A stretch of 52,408 nt of DNA, taken from NCBI RefSeq assembly GCF_000364605.1, contig NZ_KB822590.1:1-52408 (forward strand), read 5' to 3'. Both the position numbers and the translations under genes were made by a program. Of the stretch, positions 36,812-44,157 are shown piece by piece. Below the pieces are notes generated by a model. That model saw only the letters and a list, made by a program, of their open reading frames with translations. It did not search any database and was not told the origin of the DNA. Positions within the stretch are counted from its first letter, which is position 1. Each line of letters begins with the position of its first letter. The DNA is from Nocardioides sp. Iso805N (GTDB lineage Bacteria > Actinomycetota > Actinomycetes > Propionibacteriales > Nocardioidaceae).

Positions 36812-36855
36812 GATAGGTCTTTATAGGTCACGAAAGCTATAAGGGACTATAAGTC
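36812..36855. promoter_or_regulatory. AT-rich region with two direct and two inverted TATAG/CTATA sites
   Basis: GATAGGTC (36812-36819), TTATAGGTC (36821-36829), GCTATAAG (36836-36843) and GACTATAAGTC (36845-36855). The first pair is the inverse of the second, in a region otherwise nearly free of such AT content, 19-62 bp upstream of the AAA gene. It probably binds a regulator, perhaps the winged-helix AAA protein itself. Confidence 0.55.
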
Positions 36856-36914
36856 GTGGTGCTCGTCCACCGTAGGACCTGGCACCGACAGTCTCACGGA
36901 GGCCTGCGGGGCCG

Positions 36915-36920
36915 TAGACT
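36915..36920 (+). promoter_or_regulatory. -10 box of ispH, leaderless type
   Basis: TAGACT, 6 nt before ATG 36927, without a ribosome site. Confidence 0.5.
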
Positions 36921-36926
36921 CGCCGC

Positions 36927-37919
36927 ATGAGCATCGACCTCGGCAACCCGCGCGTCATCTCCGAGGAGGAGAAGGCCGTCCTGCTGGCCTCCCCGCGCGG
37001 CTACTGCGCCGGGGTGGACAGGGCGGTGATCACCGTCGAGCAGGCGCTCGAGCTGTACGGCGCGCCCATCTACGTCCGCAAGGAGATCGTGCACAACAAG
37101 CACGTCGTCGGCGACCTGCGTGAGCGCGGCGCGATCTTCGTCAACGAGCTCGACGAGGTGCCGTCCGGCGCCACCGTGGTCTTCTCCGCGCACGGCGTGG
37201 CGCCGACGGTGCACACCGATGCCGCCGCCCGTGGCCTCAAGACCATCGATGCGACGTGCCCCCTGGTCACCAAGGTGCACCTGGAGGCCAGGCGGTTCGC
37301 CCTCCAGGACTACGACATCCTGCTGATCGGTCATGCCGGTCACGAGGAGGTCGAGGGGACCATGGGTGAGGCGCCCGAGCACACCCAGCTGGTGGAGGGC
37401 CCCGCCGACGTGGCCAACCTCGTCGTGCGTGACCCGGCGAAGGTGGTCTGGCTCTCCCAGACCACGCTGTCGGTCGACGAGACGATGGAGACGGTGGCCG
37501 CGCTGCGGACGCGGTTCCCGGAGATGATCGACCCGCCCAGCGACGACATCTGCTATGCCACCCAGAACCGTCAGCTCGCGGTCAAGGAGATCTCCGAGGA
37601 CACCGACCTGGTGATCGTGGTCGGCTCGGGCAACTCCTCCAACTCCGTCCGGCTCGTCGAGGTGGCCCTCGAGGCGGGTGCCCGCGACGCACACCGTGTC
37701 GACGACGCCAGCGAGCTGCAGGACGCGTGGTTCGAGGGCGTCGGCTCTGTCGCCGTCACCTCGGGGGCGAGCGTGCCGGAGAAGCTGGTCGAAGGGGTGC
37801 TCGCCGCACTGACCGAGCGCGGCTATCCCTCGCCGCAGATCGTGCACAGCGCCGACGAGTCGCTGATCTTCGCGCTGCCCAAGGAGCTGCGGCGCGACCT
37901 CAAGGCCGCTGGCCGCTGA
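36927..37919 (+). CDS. ispH: 4-hydroxy-3-methylbut-2-enyl diphosphate reductase
   Basis: A 330-residue IspH/LytB, the last enzyme of the non-mevalonate isoprenoid pathway, making isopentenyl and dimethylallyl diphosphate. The 4Fe-4S cysteines are C27 (SPRGYCAGVDRA), C111 (DATCPLVTKVH) and C209 (DDICYATQNRQ); VFSAHGVAP, IGHAGHEEVEGTMGE and VVGSGNSSNSVRL hold the substrate pocket. It provides precursors for the isoprenyl transferase at 12675 among others. Corresponds to Rv1110. Next gene starts 14 nt downstream. Confidence 0.95.
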   Translation: MSIDLGNPRVISEEEKAVLLASPRGYCAGVDRAVITVEQALELYGAPIYVRKEIVHNKHVVGDLRERGAIFVNELDEVPSGATVVFSAHGVAPTVHTDAAARGLKTIDATCPLVTKVHLEARRFALQDYDILLIGHAGHEEVEGTMGEAPEHTQLVEGPADVANLVVRDPAKVVWLSQTTLSVDETMETVAALRTRFPEMIDPPSDDICYATQNRQLAVKEISEDTDLVIVVGSGNSSNSVRLVEVALEAGARDAHRVDDASELQDAWFEGVGSVAVTSGASVPEKLVEGVLAALTERGYPSPQIVHSADESLIFALPKELRRDLKAAGR

Positions 37920-37933
37920 GCAGGAGTAGGACG

Positions 37934-38557
37934 ATGGCGCGCTACCTCGACGTCCACCCGGACAACCCGCAGCCACGGCTGATCGCCCAGGTCGTGCAGG
38001 CCTTGCGCGATGACCAGCTGATCGCCTACCCGACTGACTCGGGCTACGCGCTCGGCTCCCGCATCGGCAACAAGGACGGCCGCGACCGGATCCTGGCGAT
38101 CCGGGGCCTGGACGATCGGCACCACTTCACCCTGGTCTGCCGCGACTTCTCCCAGTTGGGTCAGCTGGTGCACGTGGACAACAGCGCCTTCCGGGCGGTG
38201 CGGGCCGCGACGCCGGGGCCGTTCACGTTCATTTTGCCGGCCACGCCCGAGGTGCCGCGCCGGCTGCTGCACCCCAAGAAGCGGACCGTCGGCGTGCGGA
38301 TCCCCGATCACGTGGTGGTGCGCGCACTGCTGGAGGAACTCGGCGAGCCGATCCTGTCCTCGACGTTGATCCTGCCGGGCGAGACCGAGCCGCGGACCAG
38401 CGGCTGGGACGTCAAGGAGGAGCTCGATCACCAGGTCGACATCGTCGTCGAAGCCGGTGACACTCCCGCCGAGCCGACGACGGTCATCGACTGGTCGGGT
38501 GATACTCCTGAGATCGTGCGGGAGGGCGCGGGCGACTGGTCGCGCTTCCTGGGCTGA
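37934..38557 (+). CDS. L-threonylcarbamoyladenylate synthase-like (YciO/Sua5) protein
   Basis: A 207-residue YrdC-fold protein from ATG 37934, with CAGGAG 8 nt upstream. Motifs are LIAYPTDSGYALGSRIGNKDG, ILAIRGLDDRHHFTLVCRDFSQLGQL, ATPGPFTFILPAT and KRTVGVRIPDHVVVRALLEELGEPILSSTL. The KRTVGVRIP and SSTL parts match the YciO subgroup more than TsaC itself, so it may bind dsRNA or ATP without making t6A. A second TsaC would be expected elsewhere in the genome. Probably cotranscribed with ispH. Confidence 0.82.
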   Translation: MARYLDVHPDNPQPRLIAQVVQALRDDQLIAYPTDSGYALGSRIGNKDGRDRILAIRGLDDRHHFTLVCRDFSQLGQLVHVDNSAFRAVRAATPGPFTFILPATPEVPRRLLHPKKRTVGVRIPDHVVVRALLEELGEPILSSTLILPGETEPRTSGWDVKEELDHQVDIVVEAGDTPAEPTTVIDWSGDTPEIVREGAGDWSRFLG

Positions 38558-38957
38558 CCCGGCCTCGGCTGGGCCTGTTGCGCCGGATCACCAGACAGGT
38601 CAGCGCCAGCCCGTAACCCACGAACAGCGCGATGCTGTGGTGGCCCAGCGCCGAGATCAACGCCTGGAGGAAGCCGTCGCCGGGCGCGGCGCCGATACGC
38701 TCGCGGGCACCCATCGAGAACAGGCCGAAGATGCCCAGCATCAGCAGCGGCGGGAGCACGCCGACCGCGAAGAAGTCACGCGGGTGCACCAGCAGCGCGA
38801 CGCCGACGCAGATCATCACGAAGCAGACGTCGAAGAGCAGCTCGACGTGGCCCGCCAGCAGGCCGTCGATCACGGCGACCGTGAGGGCGAGCGCGACCCC
38901 GAGCGCGACAACACGTCCGCCCGGCTCGTGGCCTTCGTCCCAGATAGTCCTGCTCAC
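38484..38957 (-). CDS. DUF6542-like membrane protein
   Basis: A 157-residue protein with four helices between residues 17 and 122 (VVALGVALALTVAVIDGLL, FDVCFVMICVGVALLV, VGVLPPLLMLGIFGLF, ALFVGYGLALTCLVI), and a basic Arg/Ser-rich tail. GTG 38955-38957 is preceded by AGGAGG. The place next to ispH is that of Rv1111c in M. tuberculosis. The 3' end overlaps the convergent YciO-like gene by 74 nt, so the true C-terminus may be shorter. Function is unknown. Confidence 0.65.
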   Translation of the reverse strand: MSRTIWDEGHEPGGRVVALGVALALTVAVIDGLLAGHVELLFDVCFVMICVGVALLVHPRDFFAVGVLPPLLMLGIFGLFSMGARERIGAAPGDGFLQALISALGHHSIALFVGYGLALTCLVIRRNRPSRGRVSPGSATSRPRPPARSQEYHPTSR

Positions 38958-38966
38958 CTGATCCTC

Positions 38967-39995
38967 CTATAGCGCCACGGTAGGGTCGTCGGCCTCGCTC
39001 TGCTCGGCGGCACGCCGCACGGCATGGAGGGTGACCGGCTGCGGGGTCGGCAGCGCGTCGCCGGTGACGCCGAGCTCGTCGAAACGGCGAGCGGTGACCA
39101 GCACCCGGCTCTCCAGGGAGCCGATCGCCTGGTTGTAGCGGGTGACGGACGCATTGAGGGACCGGCCGAGTGCGTCGAGGTGGCCGCCGAAGGTGGCGAG
39201 CCGCTGGTGCAGCTCGCGGCCCAGCCGGTGCACCTCTCGGGCCTCCTCGGCCAGGGTCTCGTGCGACCAGCCGTGGGCGACGGTGCGCAGCAGCGCGATC
39301 AGCGTGGTCGGGGTGGCGAGCACGACCTGACGTGCTGCGGCGTACTCGATCAGGGAGGGATCGGTCTCCAGCGCCACCGCGAGGAACGACTCGGCCGGGA
39401 CGAAGAGCACCACGAACTCAGGACTCTCCGGGAGCGAGCGCCAGTAGGCCTTCGAGGAGAGCAGGTCGATGTGGGCCCGCAGCTGATGGGCGTGCCGGTT
39501 GAGGTGGTGGTGGCGCTCGGCCTCGTCATCGGTGCTGGTGGCGTCGAGATGAGCATCGAGCGGCACCTTCGCGTCGACGACGAGCTGACGGCCGCCCGCC
39601 AGGTGGACGACCAGGTCGGGACGCAGGTGACCGTCCTCGAGCCGGACCTGCTCGGTGAAGTCGCAGCGGTCCACCAGGCCGGCCAGCTCGACCGCGCGGC
39701 GCAGGTGCAGCTCGCCCCATCGGCCGCGCACCTGAGGGCGACGCAGCGCAGTGGACAGCGACCTGGTCTCGCGCTGCAGCAGGTCGACCTGGGCATGGAA
39801 CTGCCCCTGCCACTGTGCCCGAGCGCGATCGAGGTGGTGCATCTGGTCGCTGAGCCGGTCGAGGCCCTGCATCACCTCAGCCTGGTCGAGCATCCCCTCC
39901 AGCTGGGCCGGCCGAGAGCGGATCCAGAAGACGCCGATCACGGCGCCGAGCGCGAGCCCGACCACCAGGGCGACGAAGAGCGCGAAGATCTCCAT
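38967..39995 (-). CDS. rmuC: DNA recombination protein RmuC homologue
   Basis: A 342-residue protein with an N-terminal membrane helix (FALFVALVVGLALGAVIGVFWI), a coiled coil (residues 30-80) and the RmuC nuclease-like domain: RGRWGELHLRRAVELAGLVDRCDFTEQV, LRPDLVVHLAGGRQLVVDAKVPLDA, PEFVVLFVPAESFLAVALETDP and LIALLRTVAHGW. RmuC limits inversions at short inverted repeats in E. coli. The start is ATG 39993-39995. It is followed, 9 nt later, by the DUF6542 gene in the same direction. Upstream is a gap with prominent palindromes. Confidence 0.88.
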   Translation of the reverse strand: MEIFALFVALVVGLALGAVIGVFWIRSRPAQLEGMLDQAEVMQGLDRLSDQMHHLDRARAQWQGQFHAQVDLLQRETRSLSTALRRPQVRGRWGELHLRRAVELAGLVDRCDFTEQVRLEDGHLRPDLVVHLAGGRQLVVDAKVPLDAHLDATSTDDEAERHHHLNRHAHQLRAHIDLLSSKAYWRSLPESPEFVVLFVPAESFLAVALETDPSLIEYAAARQVVLATPTTLIALLRTVAHGWSHETLAEEAREVHRLGRELHQRLATFGGHLDALGRSLNASVTRYNQAIGSLESRVLVTARRFDELGVTGDALPTPQPVTLHAVRRAAEQSEADDPTVAL

Positions 39996-40047
39996 GCCGT
40001 GAGGGTCGCAGGGAGCACTGACAGTTTTCGGCGGGGCGCGGGCGGGG

Positions 40048-40140
40048 GCGGTTTTGACCCCCAGGGGTCAAAACCGCAGCTTGGGGGGCAAAGCTTTGCC
40101 CGACAACGTTCGGCACTGACCCCTAGGGGTCAAAACCGCA
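40048..40140. repeat. palindromes with a shared 16-bp direct repeat, probable terminators
   Basis: GCGGTTTTGACCCC (40048-40061) pairs perfectly with GGGGTCAAAACCGC (40064-40077). A second palindrome TGACCCCTAGGGGTCA (40117-40132) shares AGGGGTCAAAACCGCA with the first (40063-40078 and 40125-40140). They lie after the GNAT stop and upstream of rmuC, so at least one probably ends the GNAT transcript. Confidence 0.75.
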
Positions 40141-40144
40141 CCAC

Positions 40145-40564
40145 TCAGCCGAGCGGCTTCACCCAGCGCCGCCACTCCGGCTGCGCCACGTAGCCGGCGG
40201 CTCGCCAGATGGTCTGACCCAGGTCGTTGCCCTCCAGCACCATCGCATCGATCCGCCCAGCACCGAGGGCGCGGAAGCGCTCCTCGGCGTGCGCGATCAG
40301 CAGTCGCCCGACCCCCTGGCGGCGTACGTCGGGGTGCACGGCCAGGCGATAGAGGTGGGCCCGCCAACCGTCCCAGCCGGAGATGAGCGAGGCGACCACC
40401 CGGCCGTCCTGCTCGGCGAGGATGCACGCCTCCGGATCGCGTGCCAGCAGCAGCTCGACCTTCGCGGCGCTGTCGGCCGGTCGGGCGTCGTTCTCGGCGG
40501 CCACCTCCCACAGCGCCAGCAGCGCCGGTACGTCGGAGGCCGTGGCCGGCCGCACCATCGTCAC
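40145..40564 (-). CDS. GNAT family N-acetyltransferase
   Basis: A 139-residue GNAT enzyme. The acetyl-CoA pocket is AHLYRLAVHPDVRRQGVGRLLIAHAEERF, with the R/Q-x-x-G-x-G/A signature RQGVGR; VRPATASDVPALLALW opens the fold and WRAAGYVAQPEWRRWVK closes it. It transfers an acetyl group to an unknown amine. It is the last gene of a probable operon with xth (3 nt gap) and the VOC gene. Confidence 0.85.
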   Translation of the reverse strand: MTMVRPATASDVPALLALWEVAAENDARPADSAAKVELLLARDPEACILAEQDGRVVASLISGWDGWRAHLYRLAVHPDVRRQGVGRLLIAHAEERFRALGAGRIDAMVLEGNDLGQTIWRAAGYVAQPEWRRWVKPLG

Positions 40565-40567
40565 GAC

Positions 40568-41356
40568 TCAGTCGGCCAGGTCGACGATGACCGGAGCGTG
40601 GTCCGACGGCGCCCCGACGCCCTGCGCCGGGTCGCGCTCGTCGCGGTCGATGAACGCCCCGGTCACGCGCGCGGCGAACGACGGCGAGCCGAGCACGAAG
40701 TCGATCCGCAGGCCACGGTTGCGCTCGAAGCGCTGCCGGTAGTAGTCCCAGTAGGTGTAGACCTCCGGCCCCGGGGTGTAGGGGCGGACGACATCGCGAT
40801 AGTCGTGCTCGATCGCGAAGAAGGCCTCGCGCTCGGCCGGGGTGAGGTGGGTGGAGTTCTTGAACTGCGAGGGGTCGAAGCAGTCCTCGTCGAAGGGGCA
40901 CACGTTCCAGTCGCCGACCAGAGCGGTGGGGGAGTCCAGCCACGCCTGCGAGGCGTCGCGCAGTCGGGCCAGCCAGTCCAGCTTGTAGACGTAGTGCGGG
41001 TCGTCGGGCTTGCGGCCGTTGGGGATGTAGAGCGACATCACCCGCACCCCGCCGCACACCGCGGAGATGGCGCGGGCCTCGGCCTGCTCGGGCTCGCCGT
41101 ACAGGGGCATGCCCTCGAACCCGACCTGGACGTCGTCGAGGCCGACCCGGGAGAAGATCGCCACGCCGTTCCACTGCGAGTGGCCGACCGCTGCCATCTC
41201 GTAGCCGCGCAGCTCGAGCTCCATGGTCGGGATCTGGTCGACCTTGGCCTTGGTCTCCTGAACGGCGAGGACATCGATCTCGTGCCGGTCGAGGAAGGCG
41301 TGCACCCGATCGATGCGGGTACGGATGGAGTTCACGTTCCAGGTCGCGATGCGCAC
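40568..41356 (-). CDS. xth: exodeoxyribonuclease III
   Basis: A 262-residue AP endonuclease/exonuclease of the EEP superfamily, acting in base-excision repair. Active-site motifs are IATWNVNSIRTR, AVQETKAK (metal-binding E34), VMSLYIPNGRKPDDPHY, LVGDWNVCPFDED and RIDFVLGSP with a C-terminal GAPSDHAPVIVDL. The start is GTG 41354-41356, with TAGGTT 7 nt upstream. Codons upstream of 41356 in the same frame overlap the VOC gene and are not used. Confidence 0.92.
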   Translation of the reverse strand: MRIATWNVNSIRTRIDRVHAFLDRHEIDVLAVQETKAKVDQIPTMELELRGYEMAAVGHSQWNGVAIFSRVGLDDVQVGFEGMPLYGEPEQAEARAISAVCGGVRVMSLYIPNGRKPDDPHYVYKLDWLARLRDASQAWLDSPTALVGDWNVCPFDEDCFDPSQFKNSTHLTPAEREAFFAIEHDYRDVVRPYTPGPEVYTYWDYYRQRFERNRGLRIDFVLGSPSFAARVTGAFIDRDERDPAQGVGAPSDHAPVIVDLAD

Positions 41357-41363
41357 CCTGCGA

Positions 41364-41369
41364 AACCTA
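41364..41369 (-). promoter_or_regulatory. -10 box of xth, leaderless type
   Basis: TAGGTT on the minus strand, 7 nt before GTG 41354-41356, inside the gap after the VOC gene. Confidence 0.35.
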
Positions 41370-41376
41370 CCGTCGC

Positions 41377-41778
41377 TCAGCCGAGCCGGAACGTCCGGGG
41401 AGCCGGCTCCCGCTCCGCGTCCGAGCGGACGATGCAGAACTCGTTGCCCTCGGGGTCGGCGAGCACCACCCAGCCGCCCCCGTCGGGGCGACGGTGGTCG
41501 GCGACGAGCGTGGCGCCGAGGCGCAGGGCGATCTCGACCTGCTCGTCGCGGGTCACGTCGGTCGGCGCGAGGTCGAGATGGAGCCGGTTCTTGGCGGTCT
41601 TGCCCTCGGGAACGGGGATGAACAGCAGCCCGACGCCGTCGTTCGGATAGTACGGCGCGACCAGCACCTCCGGGTCGTCGTCGTGGAAGACGTGCCAGTC
41701 GGTCAGGGTCGCCCAGAACCGCGCCAGCGTGAGCGCGTCGGCGCAGTCGAAGGTGATGGTGTGGATCGCGACGGTCAT
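41377..41778 (-). CDS. VOC family (glyoxalase-like) protein
   Basis: A 133-residue protein from ATG 41776-41778. The N-terminal half is ITFDCADALTLARFWATLTDWHV with the VOC His/Asp region, and the C-terminal half is NRLHLDLAPTDVTRDEQVEIALRLGATLV, then GGWVVLADPEGNEFCIV, giving the two betaalphabetabetabeta modules. H at NRLHLDL and E at GNEFCI are the usual metal ligands. The substrate is unknown. It precedes xth and GNAT in the same direction. Confidence 0.82.
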   Translation of the reverse strand: MTVAIHTITFDCADALTLARFWATLTDWHVFHDDDPEVLVAPYYPNDGVGLLFIPVPEGKTAKNRLHLDLAPTDVTRDEQVEIALRLGATLVADHRRPDGGGWVVLADPEGNEFCIVRSDAEREPAPRTFRLG

Positions 41779-41865
41779 GCGGCCAGCCAACACCAGCAAT
41801 GGCTCGGGTGGAAGGGAGGCCGGTGGCGCCCGCCCACCGAATCGGTGAGCGGGCGCAGCAGTCTC

Positions 41866-41871
41866 TAGACT
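41866..41871 (+). promoter_or_regulatory. -10 box of ychF, leaderless type
   Basis: TAGACT, 8 nt before GTG 41880. The region 41828-41854 also holds an inverted repeat (GCCCGCCCACCGAT with ATCGGTGAGCGGGC). Confidence 0.45.
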
Positions 41872-41879
41872 CGTCTCCC

Positions 41880-42953
41880 GTGGCTCTCACCATCGGCATC
41901 GTCGGTCTCCCGAACGCGGGCAAGTCGACGCTCTTCAACGCGCTGACCAAGAACAACGTGCTCGCCGCGAACTATCCGTTCGCGACGATCGAGCCCAACG
42001 TGGGCGTCGTCGGCGTACCGGACGAGCGGCTGGGCACGCTGGCCGAGCTGTTCGGCTCCGAGCGGGTGCTGCCCGCAACGGTGGAGTTCGTCGACATCGC
42101 AGGCATCGTCCGCGGCGCGTCGCAGGGGGAGGGCCTGGGCAACAAGTTCCTCGCGCACATCCGTGAGTCGGCCGCGATCTGCCAGGTCACCCGCGTCTTC
42201 CGCGACGACGACGTCACCCACGTCGACGGCGAGGTCAACCCCGGCAACGACATCTCCACCATCTCGACCGAGCTGATCCTGGCCGACCTGGAGACCGTCG
42301 AGAAGGCGATCGTGCGGCTGGAGAAGGAGTCGCGCAAGAACAAGGACCTGGTCGCCAACCTCGAGGCGGCCAAGGCGGCGAAGGAGGCCCTCGAGGCCGG
42401 TACGCCGATCATCGCCACCTCGATCGACCGCGCCCTGCTGCGCGAGCTCTCGCTGCTGACCGCCAAGCCGTTCATCTTCGTCTTCAACTGCGACACCGAC
42501 GAGCTCGCCGACGAGGCGCTCAAGCAGTCGATGCGCGAGCTGGTCGCGCCGGCCGAGGCGATCTTCCTCGACGCCAAGATCGAGTCCGAGCTGATCGAGA
42601 TGACCGACGACGAGGCCGCCGAGATGCTCGCCGACCTCGGCATCGGCGAGTCCGGCCTCAACCAGCTGGCCCGGGTCGGCTTCGACACCCTCGGCCTGCA
42701 GACCTACCTCACCGCAGGGCCGAAGGAGGCCCGCGCGTGGACCATCCGCAAGGGCGACACTGCCCCGGAGGCCGCAGGCGTGATCCACACCGACTTCCAG
42801 AAGGGCTTCATCAAGGCCGAGATCGTCTCGTTCTCGGACCTGGTGGCCGCCGGCTCGATGGTGAAGGCCCGTGAGTCCGGCAAGGTCCGGATGGAGGGCA
42901 AGGACTACGTCATGGCCGACGGTGACGTGGTGGAGTTCCGCTTCAACGTCTGA
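41880..42953 (+). CDS. ychF: redox-regulated ATPase/GTPase YchF
   Basis: A 357-residue Obg-family NTPase. G1 is GLPNAGKST (9-17), G3 is VDIAGIVRGASQGEGLGNKFL, and NCDTDELAD stands at the position of the usual NKxD, which explains the ATP preference of YchF/OLA1. The C-terminal TGS domain reads TAGPKEARAWTIRKGDTAPEAAGVIHTDFQKGFIKAEIVSF and ends KDYVMADGDVVEFRFNV. It binds ribosomes and acts in stress responses. It starts at GTG 41880 and corresponds to Rv1112. Confidence 0.95.
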   Translation: MALTIGIVGLPNAGKSTLFNALTKNNVLAANYPFATIEPNVGVVGVPDERLGTLAELFGSERVLPATVEFVDIAGIVRGASQGEGLGNKFLAHIRESAAICQVTRVFRDDDVTHVDGEVNPGNDISTISTELILADLETVEKAIVRLEKESRKNKDLVANLEAAKAAKEALEAGTPIIATSIDRALLRELSLLTAKPFIFVFNCDTDELADEALKQSMRELVAPAEAIFLDAKIESELIEMTDDEAAEMLADLGIGESGLNQLARVGFDTLGLQTYLTAGPKEARAWTIRKGDTAPEAAGVIHTDFQKGFIKAEIVSFSDLVAAGSMVKARESGKVRMEGKDYVMADGDVVEFRFNV

Positions 42954-43108
42954 ATGGGGCCTGTTTCCGCAGGTCGCATGCCATCTGGATCTCCCCGGTC
43001 CGCGCCGTACGTCGGTGACGTTGAAATGCCAGCGGTCTCGCCCAACCCGCCACGTGCCGGCCAGCAAGAGCTAGGCTGGCGCGTAACGGCGTAGGAACTG
43101 CGGGGCCG

Positions 43109-43960
43109 GTGATGCCGATGGAGTCCATCCCGATGGTGCGGCTGCCTGCTGGCGAGTCCATTCCCGTGATGGGTCTGGGCACCTGGCACCTGGGCGAGAG
43201 TCCGGCCCGACGTGCCTCGGAGTTGGCTGCCTTGCGCCTGGGCATCGACCACGGGCTCACGTTGATCGACACCGCCGAGATGTACGGCGACGGCGCGGCC
43301 GAGGCGCTGGTCGGCGAGGCGATCGCGGGACGCCGGGACGAGGTGTTCCTGGTCAGCAAGGTTTTACCCTCACACGCGACGTACGCGGGCACCATCGAGG
43401 CGTGTCGCCAGAGCGTCAGGCGGCTCGGCACCGAGCGGCTCGACCTGTATCTGCTGCACTGGCGTGGCCAGGTACCGCTCGAGGAGACGGTGCGCGCCTT
43501 CGAGGAGCTGGTCCGGCTCGGCACGATCCGCTACTGGGGCGTCAGCAACTTCGACGTCCGGGACATGGCCGAGCTGCTGAGCGTTCCCGGTGGGGAGGCG
43601 GTCCAGACCGACCAGGTGCTCTACAACCTGACCCGCCGGGGAATCGAGTATGACCTGCTTCGGACGTTGCGGGCGCACGGGCTTCCGGTGATGGCGTACT
43701 CGCCGATCGAGCAGGGTCGCCTGCTGCGCCACCCGATGATCACCGCGGTCGCGAACGGGCACGACGCCACCCCGGCGCAGGTAGCGCTCGCCTGGGTGAT
43801 GGCCCGGGACGGCGTGAACGTGATCCCCCGTGCCGGTACGCGCGAGCACGTGCTGGAGAACCGGGCCGCTGTCGACCTGCGTCTGACCGAGCAGGACCTG
43901 CGCATGCTGGACGAGGCCTTCCCCCCGCCGCGCGGCCCGCGGCCCCTCGAGATGCTCTGA
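43109..43960 (+). CDS. aldo/keto reductase
   Basis: A 283-residue (beta/alpha)8 NADPH-dependent oxidoreductase. Catalytic tetrad positions are D in TLIDTAEMYGDG (Asp and Tyr), K in FLVSKVLPSHA and H in LYLLHWRG; NADPH contacts follow at AYSPIEQGRLL and VIPRAGTREHVLENRAAVDLRLTEQDLRMLDEAFP. The product acts on aldehydes or sugar-like carbonyls; the natural substrate is unknown. The start is GTG 43109 or ATG 43112, with no strong ribosome site. It lies alone between ychF and prfC. Confidence 0.85.
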   Translation: MMPMESIPMVRLPAGESIPVMGLGTWHLGESPARRASELAALRLGIDHGLTLIDTAEMYGDGAAEALVGEAIAGRRDEVFLVSKVLPSHATYAGTIEACRQSVRRLGTERLDLYLLHWRGQVPLEETVRAFEELVRLGTIRYWGVSNFDVRDMAELLSVPGGEAVQTDQVLYNLTRRGIEYDLLRTLRAHGLPVMAYSPIEQGRLLRHPMITAVANGHDATPAQVALAWVMARDGVNVIPRAGTREHVLENRAAVDLRLTEQDLRMLDEAFPPPRGPRPLEML

Positions 43961-44145
43961 CCGAGCGCATCAGACCGCCCGATCACTCGCCGGCTCCACC
44001 CCCGCCTCCTTCTTCGCCTCATCACATCGTCAAGCGCGCGCCACGACGCTCCGATCGACCTAGCCGGGACAAGAATCGTCATCGTTCTCGACTGCGGCGG
44101 AGCGAAAGGGCCCCGCACGAGTCGAGGGAGTGACCGGTCGACCGT

Positions 44146-44151
44146 TAGGTT
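44146..44151 (+). promoter_or_regulatory. -10 box of prfC, leaderless type
   Basis: TAGGTT, 6 nt before GTG 44158, with no ribosome site. Confidence 0.45.
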
Positions 44152-44157
44152 CTTCCG

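Noticed and set aside
36894..37976. Minus-strand 360-residue frame over ispH
   Set aside because: It is a shadow of ispH in the complementary frame.
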